A stretch of 64,000 bases of DNA from Pectinophora gossypiella (lineage: Eukaryota > Arthropoda > Insecta > Lepidoptera > Gelechiidae). Position numbers and translations under genes: made by a program. The DNA lies in contig NW_026063289.1 of assembly GCF_024362695.1 (NCBI RefSeq), positions 57,825-121,824 of the forward strand. Reading direction: 5' to 3'. Below are positions 1 through 9,555 of this stretch, piece after piece; position 1 is the stretch's first letter; each line of letters starts with the position of its first letter. The notes under the pieces are model-generated. The model was not told the DNA's origin and did no database searches. It was given only the letters and a program-made list of their open reading frames with translations.

Positions 1-352
1 ACTTCCAGATCTTGGAAAACTGCTCCGCATCAGGGAGATACCCTACAGTCTGGCGCAACTATTATACCTGGATCAATTTTTTTTTCGCAATATCTATTTA
101 AATCTTGGTCAAATCCAATCGCCGGTGAAAAAAAATCAAAATGGCGGAAAAACAAGATGGCCGTCATACAAAAAAATGTTTTTCCAGAAAATGTCTCGGT
201 GGTAAAAATTGTGTATGGGGGTGTGATCTGGACCTCCCAGAGAGTATGGGAAAAACTCTAGATTTTGAAAACTGCTCCGCATCAGGGAGTTACCCTACGG
301 CCTGGCAAAACTATCGCACCTGGAACGATTATTTTTTCACAAAACCTATTTA
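1..352. repeat. Satellite-like tandem unit, copies 1-2
   Basis: These are the first two of six related units in the window. The landmark CTGCTCCGCATCAGGG starts at 20, 272, 3454, 6255, 6512 and 6741, and each unit also carries a stretch close to AAAATGGCGGAAAAACAAGA. Adjacent copies are 252, 257 and 229 bp apart. Subtracting LINE-A (about 2.9 kb) and the 2.5 kb inverted repeat from the larger gaps leaves about one unit each time, so all six formed one array before those insertions. Open frames here are short and look accidental. The family is not recognised; it could be a satellite or tandem copies of a non-autonomous element. Confidence 0.75.
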
Positions 353-360
353 TTGTACCT

Positions 361-2212
361 ATGTATTGTAAAAATATTAAAAGGAGCGCGGAGTGCGTGA
401 GAAGGTTATGTAAGTCCGCCGATATCATAGCTCTTCAAGAAACTTGGTTGTATCAACATGATTTATCTATGCTAAGTCAGATTGACACAGGCTTCAGTTA
501 CACGGCAAAATCTTCTATGGACTCATCTTTGGGCATTTTACGAGGCAGGCCATATGGCGGAGTGGCGCTGATGTGGCGGAAGAATGTTTTTCAGAGCGTT
601 TCTGTAGTGAAGTGTACTAGTGATCGCATGGTGTGTATCAAGGCTGGTATAGGTGAAAACCGTGAAATATTAGTTTTTTCTGTGTATATGCCGACAGACA
701 AACCGGTCAATCTTCCGGAATTTACTCAATGTTTGGGTGAATTAAATGCCATAATACAGGTTTGCGATGTGGATGTTGTTTACATGTTGGGGGACTTTAA
801 TGCTCACCCGACGGCAGATTTTGGTGATGAGCTTATGAGCTTCTGTGACGAAAATGAGTGGATTATTGCAGATATTCTGAAGTTGGGCGTGTCGTCCAAT
901 ACTTATACTTTTGAAGATGAGTCAAATAAGCGTAAAAGTTGGTTAGATCACTGCCTGGTTACCAAAGCTGCTGGGCCGTCGGTGGTGAGTATTAAGGTTC
1001 ACAATGATATTTACTGGTCTGATCACTTCCCTGTAGAACTGAAATGTAATTTAGAGATAATTAAACCTAAACTAGTGTCCAAAAATAATACAAATAGTCA
1101 TGTTATATGGGGAGTAAGGGACACGGAAGAAATAAATAAATATTATAATATTTGTAATGATAGACTAAGAGACGTTGATTTCCCTGTAGAATTTCATAAA
1201 TGTGCCGATTCCATGTGTCATGATTTAGGGCACAGACTTGTTATTGATAGGTTTTGTTATAATGTTGTTAGCATTTTATCTCAGGCATCGCTGAAAAGTC
1301 GCAATAACTCAGCTAAAAAACCAGCTAACATAAGAATTGTCTACGGCTGGAATAAGCACGTTAGAGATGCTCATAGGCAGGCTAGACTGGACTTACACAT
1401 GTACTTATATTACGGTAAACCGGACAGAGGGCCTATCTATGAAAAAATGAGAGAAAGCCGTAGAATCTTTCAGTCTCGCTTAAAATTCTGCCTCAATAAT
1501 CAAGAGCAGATTAGAATGGATATCCTTGCATCCCAACATTCCACTAAAAAATTCAACAAATTTTGGAAGGGTACAAAAAAACCTTAATGGCAGGGTTAGC
1601 CTGCCTGTGAGCATTGATGGTGTTAGTGAGCCTAGATCCATAGCGAATATCTTTAAGGATAATTTTCGTGTGAAATCCGGCCTGCCTTCGGAGCCCATTT
1701 CTGGGCCCTGCATGGTGGAGCAACCGGTCAGATTCTCTGCAAAGGATGTTCTTAATGTTATTAAGTATATGAAGAGGGGCAAATCTCCAGGCCATGATGG
1801 GCTCAGCATTGAGCACCTTCAGCATGCCGGACCACACCTCAGTAGGGTACTGGCTATGCTGTATACGTTCTGCTTGCGACATTCATACTTACCATCAGAT
1901 CTTATGAGAACTGTAGTAGTGCCCATAGTAAAAAAAAACGCCACGGCTGATACTTCTGATAAGTCTAATTATCGACCTATTTCCTTAGCGACGGTAAAAG
2001 CTAAAGTTTTTGATGGGTTATTGGACAAAAATATTGAGTCAGCATTGACATTGCATGATACGCAATTCGGATTCCGGCGGGGTCTCTCTACAGAAAGTGC
2101 TATATTGGCTTTGAAGCACACTGTGAATTATTATGTGAAACGGAAAACCCCTGTGTATGCCTGTTTCTTGGATTTGTCCAAAGCTTTTGATATGATACTA
2201 AATCAAATTTGA
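361..2212 (+). pseudogene. LINE-A ORF2: endonuclease and N-terminal RT
   Basis: The first frame (361-1587) encodes an endonuclease/exonuclease/phosphatase domain, the nickase used for target-primed reverse transcription. Visible motifs are IIALQETW near the start, YGGVALMW, YMLGDFNAH, WLDHCLV and SDHFPV at the end. A one-base shift in the A tract near 1575 moves the reading into another frame (1584-2212), which holds the RT fingers and palm: GKSPGHDGLS, SNYRPISLATVKAKV, TQFGFRRGLSTESA and the catalytic LDLSKAFD. The frame then runs into a stop inside a perfect palindrome at 2173-2242. The first methionine at 361 is chosen only because upstream codons belong to the satellite. The homopolymer shift could be a real mutation or an assembly indel. 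Confidence 0.85.
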
Positions 2213-2242
2213 TTTAGTATCATATCAAAAGCTTTGGACAAA
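2173..2242. repeat. Perfect 70 bp palindrome inside LINE-A RT
   Basis: The two 35 bp halves are exact reverse complements, centred between 2207 and 2208 with no spacer. The palindrome follows directly on the RT catalytic codons and adds about 22 nt, which shifts the frame by one and introduces a TGA. The flanking gene sequence has a natural partial inverted similarity (TCCAAAGCTTTTGATAT against ATATCAAAAGCTTTGGA), so a template switch during replication or reverse transcription could have created the perfect form. Confidence 0.95.
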
Positions 2243-3152
2243 GCTAAGGGAAGCTGGGGTGTCATCAGACATAGTAGCCCTCTTTTCATATTGGTACAAT
2301 CATCAATGCAATGCAGTTAAGTGGGGTAATGCATACTCGGATGACTACCGGCTTGAATGTGGTGTGAGGCAGGGAGGGCTCACCTCACCAAGGCTTTTTA
2401 ATGTTTATGTAAATAAACTTATCGAGGGGCTCAGCAGTATGCATATCGGGTGTCATGTAGATGACGTATGTGTAAATAACCTAAGTTATGCTGATGACAT
2501 GGTGCTGCTGAGCCCCTCGATAGGGGGTTTAAGAAAACTCTTACATGTATGTGAGACTTATGCTGGGGAACATGGTTTAAAATATAATGAAAGAAAGAGT
2601 GAGTTCATGCTATTTAAAGCTGACAAAATATGGCCGACTATCATACCTCCAATCACTCTAAATAGCACACCTTTGAACCGTGTTTCCCAGTTTAAATATC
2701 TTGGTCACATAGTCACTGAAAATTTATGTGATAATGCTGATATTGAGAGGGAGCGCAGAGGGTTATCGGTACGTGGTAATATGTTGGCACGCAGGTTTGC
2801 TCGGTGTTCAGCAGAAGTTAAAATTACGCTGTTTAAGGCATACTGTCAGACTTTTTATGCGGGCAGCCTGTGGGCCAACTTTACACTTGGGGCCTATAAC
2901 GCTCTGCGTATCCAGTACAATAATGTATTTAGGGCTCTGTTTAGGCTCCCTCGTTACTGCAGCGCCTCAGGCATGTTTGCCGATGCTGGAGTCGACGACT
3001 TTTACGCGGTAATTCGCAAAAAAGTTGGCTCATTAGTACGCAGAGTGCGAGGGAGCACGAACAGCGTCCTTAGGATGGTGGGAGACCGGCTGGACTCCGC
3101 GCTGCTGGGCCGGTTCACCGAGCTGCACGTGTTGCGCCCGAGCGCACGGTGA
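2211..3152 (+). pseudogene. LINE-A ORF2: C-terminal RT and thumb
   Basis: This continues the LINE-A reverse transcriptase in the frame that follows the palindrome. It includes ECGVRQGGLTSPRLFN, the catalytic YADD box (SYADDMVLLSP), KYLGHIV and a C-terminal region of the usual length. The annotated methionine-like start near 2259 is only a GTG codon in mid-domain; coding similarity reaches back to the palindrome. No RNase H domain follows, and the stop is at 3150-3152 before a short 3' UTR. With the upstream part it makes one ORF2 broken by one frameshift and one palindromic insertion. Confidence 0.85.
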
Positions 3153-3275
3153 GGTTGCCCATCTGCTTATTATCTACATTACTTGTTACTAACATAACAT
3201 GTAAGTTAATCATACTAACATATCTATGGACTGTAGTCTGAGAATAAATGATTTTTATTTTTATTTTTTTTTATT

Positions 3276-3573
3276 TATTTAAATCTTGGTCAAATTTTAT
3301 TGCCGACGAAAAAAATCAAAATGGCGGAATAACAAGATGGTCGCCATACAAATTTTTCATTTTTCCTGAAAATGCCTCGGGGGTAAAAATGATGTATAGG
3401 GTTGAGATCGGAACGTCATGTTGAGTTTGAAAATACTTCTTGGTTTTCGATAACTGCTCCGCATCAGGGAGACACCCTACGGCCTGGCAAAACTATGGCG
3501 CCTGGAACATTTTTTTTTCCACCAAACCTTTTAAAATTTTAGGCAAATGACAATGGGCACTTTTGTATGAAAC
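3276..3573. repeat. Satellite-like unit, copy 3
   Basis: The landmark CTGCTCCGCATCAGGG begins at 3454 and the AAAATGGCGG element lies near 3320. The unit resumes after LINE-A and runs up to the outer edge of the 2.5 kb inverted repeat. No coding capacity is seen. Confidence 0.75.
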
Positions 3574-6104
3574 TTGGTCCAAGAACCTCCACTGATGAGA
3601 CTTATATGTAATGAAAGCTTATGCTTTCCCTATGATTCTGGCAAAGTTCTATCAGATTCTGTCCCGGGGTTCTTTTTTTACGGCCATGTTTGTCCTGGCT
3701 AAAAATGTGATAAAATACAGTGGGAGCTAAAATCGACTCAAGATTTGTTGCTGGATAACTAAGTCTACATAAATAATTATGTATCATATTGTATATCATT
3801 TTAAAGAGGATCTTTTCCAGAATCCGAAACATAAAAAAAAAAAATCTTTTTGTAAGCGAATTATAGTCAATTTATATCTGCAGCGCCATTGTTTCTCGGT
3901 AGCTAAGTTCAAGTTTCATGCCTTTTACCCCTTCCAAAAGTATCTTACCGATTTTTTTTATATTGTTTCCGGAATTTGATCTGAGTGATAATAACAAGAA
4001 AAATAAATAGACACCTCTCCGATAGAGACCGCCTAAGCTATTGCCTAAATCGTCATCATTAGCAAGTCATTACGGTATTGCATATTATAAGCTTATCAGC
4101 AACTTGGAACTTGGTCCAAGAACCTCCACTGGTGAGACTTGCATGTAATGATAGCTTATACTTGTCCTATGATTCTGGCAAAGTTCTATCAAACTCTGTC
4201 CTAGGGTTTTTGTACGGCCATATTTGTCCTGAGTGTACAGTAGTGGACTGCAAAATCACCTCAGGATTTGTTGTCGAAAAACTATTTAACTAAGTCTATA
4301 TACATAATTATATATCATAATGTATATCAATTTTAAAGGGGAAGGTTATCAGAATCAGAATCACAAATAAAAAAAAATGCATTAAGTATGTAAACGACTT
4401 TTAGCCAACTCACGTCCGTAGCACCATTTTTCTCAGCAGCTACGTACGAGTTTCGCGCCTTCCAACCTTTCCAAAGAAGCCCAATCATTTTTTCCTTCTT
4501 CTGATATTGCATTCTTAACCTGACAAGTGACAACAACAAGAAATAAAATAGATACCATTCCGATAGAGGCCGCGTAAGCTATGGACCTATTGCAAGATAA
4601 CGTACTCAAAGGCTAGTCATTATAATCCAACAGACGTAACATGATTAGAATGCGGCGGGACGGAAATGTAGTACATCGCCTTATGCGAAAGAGACGAAAT
4701 ATGTGTCTCTTTAACACTAACAGCAATACAACTATACAACTATACAGCTTAGTACGAGAGAAACAAGAAATAAGTCATTCTAATCAAGATGCAATACAAT
4801 GACTCTATTGTATACAAAAGAAACACATTAAACAAGTTCAGGCAATAACTGGTGCAAAAGGCGGCTTTATTGCCAAGGTAGCAATTACTACCAGGCAACC
4901 TTACGTTTACGATACGTTTGTTGTACCATTCGGCATTGTTTATAAGACAAGATATAAGCCTGGGTTAATAAAACAAGATTGTGGTGAAAGAAAACATACT
5001 ACATTTGCGTCCTCCCGCATTCTAATCATGTTACGTCTGTTGGATTATAATGACTAGCCTTTGAGTACGTTATCTTGCAATAGGTCCATAGCTTACGCGG
5101 CCTCTATCGGAATGGTATCTATTTTATTTCTTGTTGTTGTCACTTGTCAGGTTAAGAATGCAATATCAGAAGAAGGAAAAAATGATTGGGCTTCTTTGGA
5201 AAGGTTGGAAGGCGCGAAACTCGTACGTAGCTGCTGAGAAAAATGGTGCTACGGACGTGAGTTGGCTAAAAGTCGTTTACATACTTAATGCATTTTTTTT
5301 TATTTGTGATTCTGATTCTGATAACCTTCCCCTTTAAAATTGATATACATTATGATATATAATTATGTATATAGACTTAGTTAAATAGTTTTTCGACAAC
5401 AAATCCTGAGGTGATTTTGCAGTCCACTACTGTACACTCAGGACAAATATGGCCGTACAAAAACCCTAGGATAGAGTTTGATAGAACTTTGCCAGAATCA
5501 TAGGACAAGTATAAGCTATCATTACATGCAAGTCTCACCAGTGGAGGTTCTTGGACCAAGTTCCAAGTTGCTGATAAGCTTATAATATGCAATACCGTAA
5601 TGACTTGCTAATGATGACGATTTAGGCAATAGCTTAGGCGGTCTCTATCGGAGAGGTGTCTATTTATTTTTCTTGTTTTTATCACTCAGATCAAATTCCG
5701 GAAGCAATATAAAAAAAATCGGTAAGATACTTTTGGAAGGGGTAAAAGGCATGAAACTTGAACTTAGCTACCGAGAAACAATGGCGCTGCAGATGCAAAT
5801 TGACTATAATTCGCTTACATAAAGACTTTTTTTGTTTTTTTTTTTTATGTTTCTGATTCTGGAAAAGATCCTCTTTAAAATGATATACAATATGATACAT
5901 AATTATTTATGTAGACTTAGTTATCCAGCAACAAATCTTGAGTCGATTTTAGCTCCCACTGTATTTTATCACATTTTTAACCAGGACAAACATGGCCGTA
6001 AAAAAAGAACCCCGGGACAGAATCTGATAGAACTTTGCCAGATTCATAGAGAAAGCATAAGCTTTCATTACATATAAGTCTCATCAGTGGAGGTTCTTGG
6101 ACCA
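3574..6104. repeat. 2.5 kb inverted repeat with duplicated arms
   Basis: The left arm (3574-4666) and right arm (5004-6104) are near-identical reverse complements; for example a 68-codon open stretch at 4333-4539 (-) recurs unchanged at 5131-5337 (+). Each arm is itself two diverged direct copies of about 540 bp: GAACCTCCACTG(A/G)TGAGACTT occurs at about 3587 and 4122, and CCGATAGAG(A/G)CCGC at about 4020 and 4560. There are therefore four related units in mirror order around a 337 bp core. The whole block sits inside the satellite array. No transposase is visible; it resembles a fold-back type element or an inverted duplication. The 60-80 codon frames inside are mirror images of each other and show no known motif. 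Confidence 0.85.
4667..5003. repeat. LTR-like core of the inverted repeat
   Basis: The core begins TGTAGTA and ends TACTACA, a 7 bp inverted terminal pair with the TG...CA ends of an LTR. A possible AATAAA poly(A) signal lies near 4970 (TTAATAAAACAAG). The flanks GGAAA and TTTGC are not a direct duplication, because they belong to the mirror-image arms. A solo LTR trapped at the centre of the duplication is one reading; an unrelated spacer is another. Confidence 0.4.
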
Positions 6105-6837
6105 GATTCGCCCATTCTCCTTTTATCGCTGTTGAAAAAAAAACAAAATGGCCGAAAAACAAGATGGCCACCATACAAATTTTTGTTTTTCCAGAAAATG
6201 TCTTGGGTGTAAAAACGATGTATAGGGGTGTGATCGGAACGTCATCTTGAAAAACTGCTCCGCATCAGGGAGACACCCTACGGCCTGGCAAAACTATCGC
6301 ACCTGGAACTTTTCTGTTTTCACGAAACCTATTTAAATCTTGGTTAAATCCAATCCCCGGTGAAAAAAAAAAAAACAAAATGGCGGAAAAACAAGATGGC
6401 CGCCATACAAAGTTTTATATTTCTAGAAAATGTCTCGGGGAAAATAACTGTGTATAGGGTTGGAATTGGAACGTCTTGTGGAGTATGGAAATACTTCTCA
6501 ATCTTTGAAAGCTGCTCCGCATCAGGGCGGCACCCTACGGCCTGGCGAAACTATCGCATCTGGACCTTTTTTGTTTTCACAAAACCTATTTAAATCTTGG
6601 TCAAATTTTATCGCCGGTGAAAAAAAAAACAAAATGGCGGAAAAACAAGATGGCCGCCATACAAAATTTTGTTTTTCTAGAAAATTCCTTAAATTCAAAA
6701 AATATGTATAAGGGTGTGGTCGGAACGTCATCTTGGAAAACTGCTCCGCATTAGGGAGACACCTTACGGCCTGGCAAAATTATAGCACCTAGAACTTTTT
6801 TGATTTCACGAGACCCATTTAAACAAGATGGCCGCCA
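6105..6837. repeat. Satellite-like units, copies 4-6
   Basis: Landmarks at 6255, 6512 and 6741 mark three consecutive copies 257 and 229 bp apart. They share the ATGGCGGAAAAACAAGATGG stretch and the GGAACGTCATCTTG motif. The array ends abruptly where the gypsy protease sequence begins near 6838. Short frames inside are not considered genes. Confidence 0.8.
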
Positions 6838-6845
6838 TACAAAGC

Positions 6846-7177
6846 TTCGAACTAATACAGGACACGCGAGCAGCTTGCTGCGAGCGAACCACGCGACATC
6901 TAGTTAAGAATATACCCGTAGACGTGTTGTTTGATAGTGGGTCTGATATTTCGTTGATTTCCGAGTCAGTTCTTAATTCTTTTGATTTTAACCGGATACC
7001 CACATATCGTTTAATGCGTGGCCTAGGTGGCCATGAGATCGAATCAATTTCTTACGTCACAACAATCATACAATTTCCTGAGGTATCGGTAGAAGTGGAT
7101 TTATACGTTGTCCCCAGTGGTTGCATTACTGCTCCTATTTTGATAGGTACTGACGTGCTTAATAGAAGCGGAATGAC
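6846..7177 (+). pseudogene. Gypsy-A retropepsin fragment
   Basis: The aspartic protease that matures gag-pol is recognisable from VDVLFDSGSDISLIS, the D-S-G catalytic motif followed by the hydrophobic strand, and from LIGTDVLNRSG, which matches the flap-to-C-terminus segment of the Gypsy-B copy. The N-terminal part of the ORF is lost at the satellite junction. The coding sequence is split by a LINE 3' end at 7178 and resumes in the same frame at 7517. Confidence 0.8.
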
Positions 7178-7516
7178 GTTTTTATTTATTTTATTTATTT
7201 ATTTATTTATACACAATTTACATAGTCATTACAGGCAATCCCAATTCAACTATGTAATGCAATTTTACTTAATATTATAAACTCAAGAGTTTTACAACTA
7301 AGTCTGTGAATTTCGTTAACGAACACGTAAATAGATCAATGTCAGTATGGAGTACGGAGATAGTATTAATGGTCTTTAGTGCGCGCGCTACTGGAGCGTA
7401 GCTGCCGAGGTTGGTGCGCGCAGTGGGCACCGCAAACATTCGGGGAGGCCGTCTAGTTTTTCGAGCGTCTAATGGCACACATACCTAATGTGTAATAATC
7501 TAATGTATAGTAATCT
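7178..7516 (-). mobile_element. 5'-truncated LINE tail inside Gypsy-A
   Basis: The insert starts with an ATTT-rich tract on the + strand, the complement of a LINE tail, and encodes on the - strand a C-terminal segment with RTNLGSYAPVARAL and TDIDLF, typical of the C-terminus of CR1/R1-like LINE polymerases. The sequence AATGAC flanks it at 7172-7177 and 7517-7522, a 6 bp target-site duplication. Only about 340 bp were inserted, the usual severe 5' truncation. Confidence 0.8.
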
Positions 7517-9555
7517 AATGACATATGTTCGGACTAATGAGACCCAACGTTTGAGGAGGTTACAAAATATACCGTCCGTGCTGCAAGTGTCTACAGTGGG
7601 GTTTGATGATAATAACATTAATACACCCCTATTGGGCGAGGATAGAAATTGTTTGTTACGCGTCATCAATGACTTTTCGAGTACTTTTGTCACCGGAACC
7701 GCAACCTCTACGGTAAATACAGGTAGCATGGACATAAAACTAACTTCTACCGCGCCAATAGTTCATCGACCTTATAAACTTTCGATTGACGAGAAAATTA
7801 GAGTGCGCGACATAATTAATGACTTGATGGAGAAGGGCATCGTTCGAGAATCACAATCAGAGTACGCGAGTCCTATCATTCTCGTCAAGAAAAAGGACGG
7901 GAGTGATAGGATGTGCGTTGATTACCGCGAGCTTAACGCTGTCACGGTTAAAGAACGGTTCCCTTTACCCCTTATTGATGACCACGTTGATAAGCTTGGT
8001 GGCTTTAAATACTTTACAAGCCTCGATATGGCGACGGGCTTCCACCAAATACCCATTAAAGATGACGAGTCAATCAGCAAAACTGCCTATGTTACGCCCG
8101 AAGGGCACTTCGAATATTTAAAAATGCCTTATGGTCTAGCTGACCCCCGAATAGTGTACCAAAGGTTCATATCAAAGACACTTAAGCCGTTCATAGATTC
8201 TGGTAGGGTGTTGACCTATATTGATGACGTGTTGATTTTATCTAACACAGTGCAGGAGGGTATTGATCTGTTACGGCAGGTTCTACAAGTGCTTACTCAA
8301 GCAGGGTTCTCGGTTGACCTCAAAAAATGTTCTTTTCTGTCCACTGAAGTTGAATATTTAGGACGGTTAGTGAGCAATGGTCAGGTACGACCGAGCCCTA
8401 AAAAGGTGGAAGCGCTGGTAAAGTCTCCCAGACCTACCAATGTTAGGGAGGTTCGCCAATTCCTAGGCCTCGGCGGTTATTTTCGCCGGTACATTGCGGG
8501 ATATTCATCTAAGACTGCTCCTATTGCGAAGCTTCTGCGAAAAGGTGAACCTTTCTCTTAGGGTCCAGAACAGGACAAGTCTCGCGATTACGTTATACAC
8601 TGTTTGACGCACGAACCTGTTTTAGCGATCTTTGACCCAGCTTTGCCAACAGAACTGCACACTGACGCCAGTTCAGTAGGGTTAGGTGCGATACTAATGC
8701 AGGAGCATTCCGATAAGAAGAAAAGGGTCGTTGGTTATTACAGTAGATCCACTCAGGGGGCTGAATCACGATACCATGGTTATGAACTGGAAACGTTGGC
8801 AATAGTTCGAGCACTCCAGCATTTTCGTCATTACTTGATAGGTATACATTTTAAAATTGTGACGGACTGTAATTCACTGAAGTTAACTGAACGGAAAAAA
8901 GACCTATTGCCCCGTGTTGCCCGCTGGTGGGTCTATCTCTAAGATTTTAATTTCACTTTAGAGTACAGAAAAGGCTTATTTATGCAGCATGCCGATTATC
9001 TTAGTCGGAATCCTCCTGCAAATGTATCTTATATCCGGAATCATAACAACTGGGCAAAGATCGCTCAAACCGCGGACGATGAGACACAAGGTCTTATCAC
9101 TAAGCTAAGAGAGGTCAGTTAGATCCCTCTAGGTATGTTGTAAAAAATGACCTGTTATATTATAAGTACGTACCGACTGGCGAGGAACCGCGTTTTCTAT
9201 GCTACATACCTAAGGGTCACCGGCTTAGCCTTTTAAGGATATTTCACGATAATCACGATCACATCGGTGCCGACAGAACGACGGATTTAATTTTACGTCA
9301 TTTTTGGTTTCCGGGCTTACGCCAATTTGTTAGGAAATATGTTAAGCACTGTCTGGTTTGTTTGGCACATAAGAAAGTGCCCAAAGCCCCACTTCAACCA
9401 TTCAACCTGGACCAAACCTGATATTCCCTTTTCCACTGTCCATACTGACGTACTGGGACCACTGCCGGAATCACACGGGTATAAGTTCGTTCTGCTCGTT
9501 ATTGACTCGTTTACGAAATTCTGTCTGTTGTATGGTATTTTTAGGCGTAGGGAAG
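7517..9555 (+). pseudogene. Gypsy-A pol: RT, RNase H, partial integrase
   Basis: The RT shows YASPIILVKKKDGSDRMC, the motif A block FTSLDMATGFHQIP and the catalytic YIDDVLI near 8220. An in-frame TAG at 8559-8561 interrupts the connection to RNase H, which shows HTDASSVGLGAIL and YELETLAIVRALQHFRHYL. A second stop (TAA, 8940-8942) and a frameshift near 9113 follow. The integrase zinc-binding segment (HDNHDHIGAD ... HCLVC) and the first catalytic Asp (HTDVLGPLP) are present, but the domain is cut at about 9555 by the next element. This is a degraded relative of Gypsy-B pol. Confidence 0.88.

Larger units (their letters stand above)
353..3275 (+). mobile_element. LINE-A, non-LTR retrotransposon, 5'-truncated
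   Basis: The element carries an apurinic-type endonuclease and a reverse transcriptase on one strand and ends in an A/T-rich tail just after AGAATAAATG. It interrupts a satellite unit: the unit stops at TATTTA (347-352) and resumes at TATTTA (3276-3281), a probable target-site duplication. The 5' end falls just inside the first strand of the endonuclease, so the insertion lacks any ORF1. The short GVRQGGLTSPRLFN motif and the lack of an RNase H domain fit the CR1/L2/Daphne/Kiri assemblage; I cannot place it more finely. Confidence 0.85.
6838..9555 (+). mobile_element. Gypsy-A, truncated Ty3/gypsy element
   Basis: Protease, RT, RNase H and integrase N-terminal segments follow in the Ty3/gypsy order. 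There is no LTR at either side: the left end abuts the satellite and the right end is cut inside the integrase by the 5' end of LINE-B. The protein closely parallels Gypsy-B further on (same YASPIILVKK, DDHVDKLG and EYLGRL(V/I) blocks), so both belong to one lineage. In-frame stops, a frameshift and an inserted LINE tail mark it as dead. Confidence 0.85.

Noticed and set aside
3602..6077. Mirror pairs of 66-81 codon ORFs as genes
   Set aside because: They occur because the arms are inverted copies; none has a known motif and lengths vary with small indels.
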